Origin: Selenomonadaceae bacterium
GTDB taxonomy: Bacteria; Bacillota; Negativicutes; Selenomonadales; Selenomonadaceae
NCBI GenBank assembly: GCA_017554235.1
Contig: JAFZIV010000009.1
Location: forward strand, 51,197-115,196
Direction of reading: 5' to 3'
DNA length: 64,000 nucleotides
The notes under the pieces are model-generated. The model was not told where the DNA came from. It ran no database searches and saw only the letters and a program-made list of their open reading frames with translations. The position numbers and the translations under genes were made by a program. Positions 52,277 to 61,766 of the stretch are shown in pieces. Positions within the stretch are counted from its first letter, which is position 1, and each line of letters begins with the position of its first letter.

Positions 52277-52597
52277 ACAATCACCGCAAATTTCAGTTTA
52301 ACATAAATTTTAGAAATTACAAGCGTTTATTGCGTATTAGCAAATTCCAATTAGAAAAAATTTCTTTTTTTATTGTCAAATATTTTTTTATTTTTAAAAC
52401 AGCATTTCTCTTTTGAAAGAGAAACGCTGGCAAAGAGAAACATAATCGGCAACAGCGATTTTCACGAAGAACGTTTCAATAAATTTAATTTGGTCGCCGC
52501 GTTCCCGATGTTTCGGCAATTTGAATCTACGACAAAATCGAGGAGTTGCCGAGTTGGTTGAGCTTTTTATTATAGGCTAATTACTAAACGCAATTCA
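52277..52597. other. Intergenic region of about 320 bases with a REP-like repeat
   Basis: The spacer between cobK and azlC holds the hairpin AGCATTTCTCTTT...GAAACGCT (52401-52428) followed by CAAAGAGAAACAT (52431-52443). On the opposite strand this reads ATGTTTCTCTTTG then TTTCTCTTT and AAAGAGAAA, the same order as the element at 39203-39244. The rest (52444-52560) has no clear gene; a 62-codon frame across it looks like a chance frame through the repeat. Confidence 0.6.
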
Positions 52598-53296
52598 CTA
52601 ATCTTTAATCGGTCGAATTATCGCCGCGATACCCGCAATTAATACCGTCAAAACGATTGTCCGCGTACCTTCCGAAATTTCGCTGAAAAATATCGATGCA
52701 AGAAAACTTAACGCGAAACTCGCAATAACCGCCACACCTACAACTTTATCTTTACGCGACGGTGGAATTATTATCGCCAAAAACATTCCGTAAAGCGCGA
52801 CCGATAATGCACTGAGTGCTGACGGCGGCAAAATATTTCCTGCGACAATTCCTAATGCCGTGCCGATTGACCAGCCCGGTAATGCCGTCAACATCGCACC
52901 ATAGTTGTAAAACGGATTAAGCTTTCCTGCGCGAGCTACGGATATTCCAAAAATTTCGTCCGTTACGTCAAAGCCTACAAAAATTCTGTGATAAAACGGC
53001 GTGTCGGGTGAAAATTTTTGACTAAGTACCGCGCTCATCAAAACGTACCGCACATTTGCTACCAGCGTCAATACTGCCAATTCCAAATACGGCGCGTCGG
53101 TTATCATTACTGCAAGTGCCGCGTATTCACCGGCGGAAGCGTTATTCAGCAGGCTCATCAAAAATCCTTCAAACGGCGTCATACCAACTTGACGGGCGAC
53201 AATTCCAAGCGTAAAGCTTACGACGAAGTATCCCAGCCCTATAGGTATGCCGTCACGAAATCCATCTGATAACGCCTGCCGATTTTCCTGCGTCAT
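52598..53296 (-). CDS. azlC: AzlC-family branched-chain amino acid exporter subunit
   Basis: A 232-residue membrane protein of the AzlC family, which with the small protein AzlD exports branched-chain amino acids. The markers are GFRDGIPIGLGYFVVSFTLGI near the N-terminus, LLNNASAGEYAALAV and FVGFDVTDEIFGIS. No AzlD gene of about 100 codons is found on either side, which is unusual. It starts nine bases after a secreted-protein gene. Confidence 0.88.
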   Translation of the reverse strand: MTQENRQALSDGFRDGIPIGLGYFVVSFTLGIVARQVGMTPFEGFLMSLLNNASAGEYAALAVMITDAPYLELAVLTLVANVRYVLMSAVLSQKFSPDTPFYHRIFVGFDVTDEIFGISVARAGKLNPFYNYGAMLTALPGWSIGTALGIVAGNILPPSALSALSVALYGMFLAIIIPPSRKDKVVGVAVIASFALSFLASIFFSEISEGTRTIVLTVLIAGIAAIIRPIKD

Positions 53297-53305
53297 AAAT
53301 TTTCG

Positions 53306-54037
53306 CTATTCCTCCGTAGAATTCCCTTGAGGTGCTACGCCGCCGAAAATTTGTATCAGCAAATCATCAATCGACTTCGGGTCTGTTTCCTTAATCTTAA
53401 AAGTAGGATCAATAAATTTGCTAAGTGCCTCCATATCCTGCGGCATCCAATACAAATTGCCGTTATCGTCTTCAATAAGCTTACAAGTCACGTCAAAAGT
53501 TGTAGCGTCCTTAGTCGGAAGTTCCGCGATAAGTCCGAGAAAAGCTTTCATCGCAGTACTTTGAAATTGTCCGTCCGTCGCCAATTCCAACGGCTCGCTG
53601 ATGTGTCGCATAACGTCAAGCGTTTTAAAATCGCCGTCATGCGCCGTTATCTCGTCCACAACACTTTGATTAATGTGATTCGCGGTAAGTTCGACGACAG
53701 GATTTTCATTATCGTCAACTTTCAACCGTGCAGAAATTTTCATAACCTCGTGAAGTTTTTCAACAAGTTTAGTTTGAACCTCCGCAAAATTTTCGGGATT
53801 AAGCGGGTAATTCTTAAAAGACATCATCAAATGGTTTTTCATACGTTTTTGAATTTCGTCGGCAAATTCTTTAGGAAGTCCCGTAGCCTCAATATTTTCA
53901 GAAGTTCCGTAAGTGTAAAGTTCAGCGTAAGCCAAAACGGATTTATCGGCACTGTATTTAGGCGTTGACGCGTCAACCGTTACAAGACATAACGACAAGA
54001 AAATTGTCAGCGCAATGCTAACCAATTTTTTTAACAT
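53306..54037 (-). CDS. Secreted protein of unknown function
   Basis: A 243-residue protein with a signal peptide (LVSIALTIFLSLCLVTVDAS, about residues 4-23). The mature part is mostly helical and charged, with LPKEFADEIQKRMKNHLM and ELTANHINQSVVDEITAHDGDF. The pattern recalls the DUF5105-type proteins of Firmicutes, but this is not certain. There is no standard lipobox. Its stop is followed within nine bases by azlC. Confidence 0.6.
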   Translation of the reverse strand: MLKKLVSIALTIFLSLCLVTVDASTPKYSADKSVLAYAELYTYGTSENIEATGLPKEFADEIQKRMKNHLMMSFKNYPLNPENFAEVQTKLVEKLHEVMKISARLKVDDNENPVVELTANHINQSVVDEITAHDGDFKTLDVMRHISEPLELATDGQFQSTAMKAFLGLIAELPTKDATTFDVTCKLIEDDNGNLYWMPQDMEALSKFIDPTFKIKETDPKSIDDLLIQIFGGVAPQGNSTEE

Positions 54038-54081
54038 ATAAATTTTTCCTCTCTGGTTAATAAAATTTTTTATTGAAATTT

Positions 54082-55098
54082 TTAATTTTTATTTTTAATA
54101 ATCTGTTCACACGCCTCAAATATCATGTCGGCAGTTATGTTGTTTATACAACTTAACGAACATTTTCTTGCCGTGTCATCATCGCAAGGCGAACAAGGTG
54201 GATTTAAGTATAGCGGAATACAATTTCTTTTCGGTGCCCAACGCGATGGCAAATCTTTACCGAAAATTGCCACACATTTTTTTTCTACAGCTCCTGCAAC
54301 GTGCATTGGTCCGCTATCTGGAGTAACTAAAATTTCTGATCTTTTGACCAGTTCCACAAATTCACGAATAGAAGTTTCATTAATTAAAGTGTACTTAGAA
54401 ATTTCTTTTGCTATTTCCCATTTCTTCTTCGGCGCAGATATGACAACAGGCAAGTCATATATTTTTTCAACCATTTTAACAAACTCAATAGCATTATGAA
54501 TCGGAAGATTTCTTTGTTCAAAACCTGTGAAAGGTGTCATTAAAATGTATTGACTATCAGGTTTTAGTCCGATGGATTTGAGCATTTTATCTACAGATTG
54601 AACATCTTTTGTTTGCGGTTCAGAAATATCAATTTTGGTCATGTCGCCTTTAATTTTAATTTCCAATGCATTAGAAATTATTCTAGCGTTAGTACAAGCA
54701 ACATAATCTTTTGAAAGAAGTGGGTGTTCCGTCAATTCTTTTTTTAAACATTTACTTAAGATATGGTTCTCTCGCCTATAACCTGCAACAAAGGGTATTC
54801 GCAGAAGTTTTGAAAAAATCATCAAAATAACTTGCCAATCAGTAAAGACAACGATGTCTTTATTGATGAGTGCCGGCACAGTACGATAGCGTCCAAAAGG
54901 TTTTCCACGATATATGCAGGCCACTTCGTCAACATAAGGCAATCCAATTAAAGCATCACGATAATTGTCACGACATACAAAAGTAATATGACAAGAAGGA
55001 AATTTTTCTTTCAAACTCCTTAGTGCAGGTGTAAACATAATCAGATCGCCAAGTCCGCAACAATTTGTGATAAGTATTTGTTTTCCGGATAAATCCAC
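54082..55098 (-). CDS. Glycosyltransferase family 9 (heptosyltransferase-like)
   Basis: A 338-residue GT-B fold protein. ILITNCCGLGDLIMFTPALRSLKEKFP at the start and VTPDSGPMHVAGAVEKKCVAIFG near the end are the conserved GT9 blocks, the latter binding the nucleotide sugar. The late Cys-rich part (NPPCSPCDDDTARKCSLSC) is common in GT9 proteins. It probably adds heptose or a similar sugar to the LPS core, in line with hldD at 16.7 kb. The start is GTG with AAAGGAAAG upstream. It follows gyrB closely on the minus strand. Confidence 0.87.
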   Translation of the reverse strand: MDLSGKQILITNCCGLGDLIMFTPALRSLKEKFPSCHITFVCRDNYRDALIGLPYVDEVACIYRGKPFGRYRTVPALINKDIVVFTDWQVILMIFSKLLRIPFVAGYRRENHILSKCLKKELTEHPLLSKDYVACTNARIISNALEIKIKGDMTKIDISEPQTKDVQSVDKMLKSIGLKPDSQYILMTPFTGFEQRNLPIHNAIEFVKMVEKIYDLPVVISAPKKKWEIAKEISKYTLINETSIREFVELVKRSEILVTPDSGPMHVAGAVEKKCVAIFGKDLPSRWAPKRNCIPLYLNPPCSPCDDDTARKCSLSCINNITADMIFEACEQIIKNKN

Positions 55099-55129
55099 TC
55101 TTTACTTTCCTTTCTCGATATGGCTGATT

Positions 55130-57211
<2,082 letters not shown>

Positions 57212-57223
57212 TTATCGCATTTT

Positions 57224-57254
57224 AAAAAACGCGTCAACATATCCGTCAACGCGT
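57224..57254 (-). terminator. Terminator after map
   Basis: On the minus strand two copies of ACGCGT (57249-57254 and 57229-57234) can pair, followed by five to six T. The stem is short (six pairs), so the call is moderate. Confidence 0.45.
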
Positions 57255-57275
57255 CTGACAGTTTAAGATTATTTA

Positions 57276-58148
57276 TTAACTCGCTAAAACTTCATTGCCA
57301 GTTTCAGTAATTAGAATTGTTTTTTCCCACTGCGCGGACAAACTGCCGTCTGAAGTCCGAACAGTCCACTTATCATTTGGATCAGTGAAAACATTTTTTT
57401 CGCCGGCGTTAATCATCGGCTCGACAGTCAACACCATGCCCGGTACAAGTAACATACCTGTTTCAGCGGCGCAATCATGACTTACGAAAGGGTCAAGATG
57501 AAATTCTTTGCCGACTCCATGTCCGCCTAAATCCGTTACGACTGAATAACCGTTTTCATGCGCCATTTTACCGCAAGCCGCGCCAATATCTCCTACAAAA
57601 TGCCAAGGCTGTGCCGCTAAAATTCCGACTTCCATAATTTCTTTAGTGACACGAATCAACCTTGCCGCCTCGTCAGAAATTTTCCCAACGCTGAACATTC
57701 TCGACGCGTCAGCAAAATATCCGTCCAAATCCGTCGTAATGTCAACGTTAAGAATATCGCCTTCGCGCAGAATTTCTTTTTTTGACGGGATACCATGACA
57801 CACAACGTCATTTATCGAAATGCAAATACTTTTTGGAAAATTTTCGTAGTGTAAGCAACTGGGATGACCGCCATGACTTACAATGTAATTATGAACTACA
57901 TCGTTAATTTCCAGCGTCGAAACACCGGCTTTAATAAGACCGCCTACAATATCAAGTGCGCCGTCGTTTATGACTGCCGCCCGTTTAATTCCCTCAATAT
58001 CCGCCGCGTTATTAATAATTTTGTGCGGAGGTCTGGCTTGATTTTTATTTTTTATGAATTTCATCGAATCAATTTTTTCATCAAATCGAAGGTGACATTT
58101 TTTGTATTTTATACCGCTCCCGCACCAACAGGGATCATTTCTTTTCAC
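57276..58148 (-). CDS. map: Methionine aminopeptidase with N-terminal SEC-C zinc motif
   Basis: About 290 residues. The enzyme removes the initiator methionine. Metal ligands are in VDITTDLDGYFADASR (two Asp), DLGGHGVGKEFH (His), VLTVEPMI (Glu) and SAQWEKTILI (Glu). The first 25 residues hold NDPCWCGSGIKYKKCH, a SEC-C zinc-binding motif also found in some Firmicute enzymes and thought to help ribosome contact. The start is uncertain: GTG 58148 has AAGGAG 12 bases upstream, while ATG 58160 sits on that site and GTG 58193 overlaps the previous gene. Confidence 0.93.
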   Translation of the reverse strand: MKRNDPCWCGSGIKYKKCHLRFDEKIDSMKFIKNKNQARPPHKIINNAADIEGIKRAAVINDGALDIVGGLIKAGVSTLEINDVVHNYIVSHGGHPSCLHYENFPKSICISINDVVCHGIPSKKEILREGDILNVDITTDLDGYFADASRMFSVGKISDEAARLIRVTKEIMEVGILAAQPWHFVGDIGAACGKMAHENGYSVVTDLGGHGVGKEFHLDPFVSHDCAAETGMLLVPGMVLTVEPMINAGEKNVFTDPNDKWTVRTSDGSLSAQWEKTILITETGNEVLAS

Positions 58149-58185
58149 GCGGCGTAACATCTCCTTAAAAAATTTTATAATTACA

Positions 58186-59196
58186 TCAATCACTATGTCT
58201 AAGCCTTAACTCTTCCCATAATTTTTTATTTTCGTTAATAGCATTGCGACCTTGAAAATATCCATGCAGCAACAATCGCACAAACAAAGTATTTTCACCA
58301 AATCGAGGCTTAATTGCCAGCGTAACTTCATCAAGAGCCTTCATAGCCGTTTCCGCGTCAATTTTAAAAAACGGTGCAAGATAACTATTAATCGCTCCGT
58401 CAATCTGCGCAAAAATAAATTTAGAAATAAAATTTTCATCATTCAACGGCGCAAGTTTTTTTTCAAGGTAATCATTCAGATTTAAAATCGACTGCATATT
58501 TTTATAAGCGCGACTGACATCATGGGAAGCTGAACTTTCAGACTTCCGCCAAACATAGTAGGGAAAAGTTATTTTGAAAATTTTACTCGTCGCAAAAATT
58601 ACGTCAATCGTAAAGAAAACATCTTCGGCAACTTCAGCTGGAAATTTAATTTTATTGTCTGCAAGAAAATTTCTGCGGTAAACGTAAAGCCAAGGAGCAA
58701 AGTGAACGCCTTGCTCGACAATCTCACGCCACAAACGCGTTTTAACGTCTTTTGAGACAGGCTTAGGCGGACGTAAATCAATTTTGTGTACAGTCATATC
58801 GTCTTCGTCGCTGAAATCCGAACTAATATACCAACTCATCGTCGTGACAACATCAGCACCGTTTTTATCTGCAACGTCAGTCAAAACTTCAAAGGCATTT
58901 GGCAAAATTACATCATCGTGATCCATAAAGAAAACGTATTCGCCAATCGCCGCGTCCAATCCGACATTTCTCACTGCGCCAGGATAACCGAGATTTTTTT
59001 CCGTCTGCAAGATTTTTATTCTTGTGTCGTCAAAACTTTTAGCAATGTCTAAAGTCTTATCTGTTGAGCAATCGTCAATCAAAATCAGTTCAAAGTTTTT
59101 AAAAGTTTGCTCCAAAATCGACGTGACACAAAATCTTAAAAATCTTTCGGCATTATACATCGGCACAATAACAGAAATTTTCGGTGCGCTATTCAA
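58186..59196 (-). CDS. Glycosyltransferase family 2
   Basis: A 336-residue GT-A fold enzyme. ISVIVPMYNAERFL opens it, ILIDDCSTDKTLDIAKSF and FFMDHDDVILPNAFEVL hold the acidic nucleotide-metal residues, and YVWRKSESSASHDVSRAY lies in the acceptor part. It transfers a sugar in surface-glycan synthesis; which sugar is unknown. The start is TTG with GAAGGTG upstream. Its stop region overlaps a possible upstream start of map, so the two genes are close and probably in one transcript. Confidence 0.85.
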   Translation of the reverse strand: MNSAPKISVIVPMYNAERFLRFCVTSILEQTFKNFELILIDDCSTDKTLDIAKSFDDTRIKILQTEKNLGYPGAVRNVGLDAAIGEYVFFMDHDDVILPNAFEVLTDVADKNGADVVTTMSWYISSDFSDEDDMTVHKIDLRPPKPVSKDVKTRLWREIVEQGVHFAPWLYVYRRNFLADNKIKFPAEVAEDVFFTIDVIFATSKIFKITFPYYVWRKSESSASHDVSRAYKNMQSILNLNDYLEKKLAPLNDENFISKFIFAQIDGAINSYLAPFFKIDAETAMKALDEVTLAIKPRFGENTLFVRLLLHGYFQGRNAINENKKLWEELRLRHSD

Positions 59197-59257
59197 AAAA
59201 TCACCTTCAAAAATTTGCTTAAATTAATTTTACCACGCGAAAAAATTTTTGACAATT

Positions 59258-60370
59258 CTAATCAGCAAGTTGCAATTTCATTTTCAAAATACGTCTGACT
59301 GATTCATTAATTCTTTCTTCGGAAATTTCTCCGCGTTTAACCGCTTCCAATATTCCCAAGTAAGCTTCTTCTTGTTTAGGGTATTCATGACAGACAAGCG
59401 CAATATCAACACCGGCTTTAATCGCCTTGACGCCAATATTTTCGTGATAATCTTTTGTCGCTCCCATTTCTAAATCATCCGTAATTACGACGCCGTTAAA
59501 ATGAAGTTTATCGCGCAGAATGCCGGTAATAATTGCGGGCGAAATACTCGCTGGATTTTTGTCATCAATCGCCGTGTACTTCAAATGCCCAATCATAACC
59601 ATAAATTTAGAATTGTCTTGCTCGCTGATAATTTTAGCAAACGGGAAAATATCCTCTCTTTCTAAAGTGTCAATGTCGTCTTCAATGTCCGAAATATCTT
59701 TGTGCGGATCGATTTTACTTTTACCAATGCCGGGAAAATGTTTCAGCGTGTAGAAAAATTTTTCCGACTCGTAACCCTGCGCGGCACTCGAAACGAAATC
59801 AGCGGTAATTTGTGGGTCTGTGCTAAATTCTCTTGTATCGTTGCCAACGTCAGCAACGGGAGCAAAATTTATATTGACGCCGATTTTACGAAGATTCTGC
59901 GCGGTAAGTTTTGCGTAATCGTAAGCTTGCTGTACGTCGCCGCTGTCGCCAATTTCCTGTTGAGACGGCATAACTTGCAAGTCATGTTTCATACGCGCAA
60001 CCCTTCCGCCTTCTTCGTCAAGCGCAATGAACAGCGGGACTTTTTGATTAGCAGTAGCTTGTAACTCGTCAACAAACTTTTTAACCTGCGCCTGATTTTC
60101 CATATTCCTATCGAAAAAAATTATTCCGCCGTAGTGATACTGATTCAAAATCCAATTTATATCGTCATTCATAGCCGTGCCGTGTACGCCGACTAACATC
60201 ATCTGCCCGACTTTTTCTTCAAGAGTCATTGACTGCAAAATTTCTTCAACTGGATCGACTTTAACTTCAGGTGCGGAATTTTTATACGAGGTATCTTCAG
60301 CCTGCGCAAAGCAACCGAAACTTACAACGCTTAATAAAAAAATTGCCATTATGCTAAAAATTTTTTTCAT
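59258..60370 (-). CDS. Exported beta-N-acetylhexosaminidase (GH3, NagZ-like)
   Basis: A 370-residue glycoside hydrolase family 3 protein with a signal peptide (about 1-24; the Cys in SFGCFAQ could be lipidated but the lipobox is imperfect). ALDEEGGRVARM and FYTLKHFPGIGKSKIDPHKD, with the His-containing loop of bacterial NagZ enzymes, are diagnostic. VVITDDLEMGA carries the nucleophile Asp. NagZ cleaves GlcNAc from muropeptides; E. coli NagZ is cytoplasmic, while this one is exported as in many Firmicutes. It is divergent from the CbiK gene. Confidence 0.9.
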   Translation of the reverse strand: MKKIFSIMAIFLLSVVSFGCFAQAEDTSYKNSAPEVKVDPVEEILQSMTLEEKVGQMMLVGVHGTAMNDDINWILNQYHYGGIIFFDRNMENQAQVKKFVDELQATANQKVPLFIALDEEGGRVARMKHDLQVMPSQQEIGDSGDVQQAYDYAKLTAQNLRKIGVNINFAPVADVGNDTREFSTDPQITADFVSSAAQGYESEKFFYTLKHFPGIGKSKIDPHKDISDIEDDIDTLEREDIFPFAKIISEQDNSKFMVMIGHLKYTAIDDKNPASISPAIITGILRDKLHFNGVVITDDLEMGATKDYHENIGVKAIKAGVDIALVCHEYPKQEEAYLGILEAVKRGEISEERINESVRRILKMKLQLAD

Positions 60371-60499
60371 TTTTAAAAATCTCCTTAAAAATTTTTTCCG
60401 CGCAGATTGTAGCAGAAATTAAAATTACTTTCCACAAAAAATTTATTATTCGATAAAAGAATTACTACGAAACTAAAAAATTATTTGACAATTTAGGAT

Positions 60500-60527
60500 T
60501 TTACATTTAGGATTTAACAAATATAAT
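60500..60527 (+). promoter_or_regulatory. Promoter of the CbiK-like gene with direct repeat
   Basis: TTTACA (60500-60505), 16 bases, TATAAT (60522-60527). TTTAGGATTT occurs twice, at 60492-60501 and 60506-60515, a 14-base period that covers the -35 box and spacer. This could be an operator or a short-repeat tract. Confidence 0.55.
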
Positions 60528-60550
60528 CTATGTGGAAGGAGAATTTTTTT

Positions 60551-61534
60551 ATGAAGAGTTTGAAAAAAATTTTGGCAGTAACGGTAGCCTGCACGGCGAT
60601 TTTTGGAGTAAGTCCGGCTAATGCGGCGTATCAACTTAGCGATGAAGTAGCTAACCCGCCGGCTGCACTTCAAATCGCGTCTCAAATCGGAGTTTTGAAA
60701 TATGAAAATCCTGAAATGAAATCCGCCGCTAACAAAGATGCGATTGTAATTTTAAGTTTCGGCACGACGTTTAAGGACAGTCGCGCAAAAAATATTGACG
60801 CCACCGCAAAAGCTATTGCTGACGCACATCCGGGCGTTAAAGTTGTCACGGCGTTTACCAGTCATATTGTCCGCCAAAATATGATTAAAAACGAAGGGAA
60901 ATGCGATTATCCGACGCCGGAGGACGCTTTAAAACAACTCAAGCGCGAAGGCTATACGCGAATTGAACTTGTTCCATTTGCAATTATTCCGGGCATTGAA
61001 TACAAATACGACGTTGCACTTTTCCACGAATATAAAAATCACTTTAAGAAAATGACGATGGCAACTCCGCTTATGTATTGGCAAGGACAAGAGGAACAGC
61101 CCGACGACGTAACGGAAGTTATGGAGGCGATGAACTTCCCGCAATATAAAAAAGGTACCGCTATAATGTTATTGGCGCACGGCACGCCCGATCCTTCCAA
61201 CGCTTATTATTCGGTTATCCAAAATAAATTGCGCGATATGAAACGTAATGACGTCCACATTTACACCGTTGAAGGCTGGCCCGCACTTGAAGAAGTTGCC
61301 GGTAAACTTAAAATGCACAAGGTTGAAAAAATTATTCTTATGCCGATGATGATGGTTGCGGGAGATCACGCTAATAACGATATGGCAGGCGACGAAGAAG
61401 ATTCGCATAAAAAGATTCTGCAAGGTATGGGCTTTAAGGTTGAAACGCGCTTGCAGGGTCTCGGCGAAAATAAAAATATCCGCAACATTTTTGTTGAACG
61501 CGCTAATGAAGGTTGGAACGCTCTGACAAAATAA
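60551..61534 (+). CDS. cbiK: Sirohydrochlorin cobaltochelatase CbiK, exported form
   Basis: A 327-residue CbiK-family chelatase. A clear signal peptide covers about residues 1-25 (LAVTVACTAIFGVSPANAA). The chelatase fold shows IVILSFGTTFKDSRAKNIDA, VVTAFTSHIVRQ, PFAIIPGIEYKYDV, MLLAHGTPDPSNAYY (first catalytic His) and MMMVAGDHANNDMAGDEEDS (second His). Cobalt or iron insertion is its family reaction, but the export signal points to a periplasmic role such as the heme-binding CbiK of Desulfovibrio. ATG 60551 follows AAGGAG. It forms a single-gene unit with its own promoter and terminator. Confidence 0.88.
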   Translation: MKSLKKILAVTVACTAIFGVSPANAAYQLSDEVANPPAALQIASQIGVLKYENPEMKSAANKDAIVILSFGTTFKDSRAKNIDATAKAIADAHPGVKVVTAFTSHIVRQNMIKNEGKCDYPTPEDALKQLKREGYTRIELVPFAIIPGIEYKYDVALFHEYKNHFKKMTMATPLMYWQGQEEQPDDVTEVMEAMNFPQYKKGTAIMLLAHGTPDPSNAYYSVIQNKLRDMKRNDVHIYTVEGWPALEEVAGKLKMHKVEKIILMPMMMVAGDHANNDMAGDEEDSHKKILQGMGFKVETRLQGLGENKNIRNIFVERANEGWNALTK

Positions 61535-61578
61535 ATTTTTAGACGGCTAAAATTTAATCATAAAATTTTTTGAAACGG

Positions 61579-61610
61579 AAAAATCCTTCGCCAATGACGG
61601 GGGATTTTTT
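61579..61610 (+). terminator. Rho-independent terminator after the CbiK-like gene
   Basis: AAAAATCC (61579-61586) pairs with GGATTTTT (61602-61609), with G-T pairs continuing inward and T residues at the end. Confidence 0.7.
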
Positions 61611-61656
61611 ATTTTAACGTGATAAAAATTTCTTGTAAAAGATTTTAAAAAAGCGG

Positions 61657-61686
61657 TTGAATATGGTTAGGGATATTTGGTAAAAT
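61657..61686 (+). promoter_or_regulatory. Promoter of the GGDEF gene
   Basis: TTGAAT (61657-61662), 18 bases, TAAAAT (61681-61686). The leader would start just before the ribosome site at 61706. Confidence 0.55.
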
Positions 61687-61705
61687 AATTCTGTAATCCA
61701 ATCGT

Positions 61706-61766
61706 GAGGAGGTGCAAGCGGCAAATTAGTTTCTAGATTCTAGTTTCTAGTAGCCGCGTTATTATG
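61706..61766 (+). promoter_or_regulatory. Shine-Dalgarno and ATG separated by a TTCTAG hairpin
   Basis: GAGGAGGTG (61706-61714) is a near-perfect ribosome site but lies 49 bases before the ATG (61764). Between them GCGGC (61718-61722) pairs with GCCGC (61753-61757), and inside TAG/CTA and CTAG/CTAG pair in a symmetric way with TTT/TTT internal loops. Folding this hairpin out leaves three plus six bases, a spacing of nine. No other start with a ribosome site exists in this frame; stops lie in between. Confidence 0.65.

Noticed and set aside
52373..52561. A 62-codon frame in the spacer between cobK and azlC.
   Set aside because: It runs through the REP-like repeat, lacks a ribosome site and shows no coding pattern.
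53327..53968. A 213-codon plus-strand frame opposite the secreted protein and an equally long one opposite gyrB (55067-55831).
   Set aside because: Both lie antisense to genes with good ribosome sites and a signal peptide or known family; no independent signals were seen.
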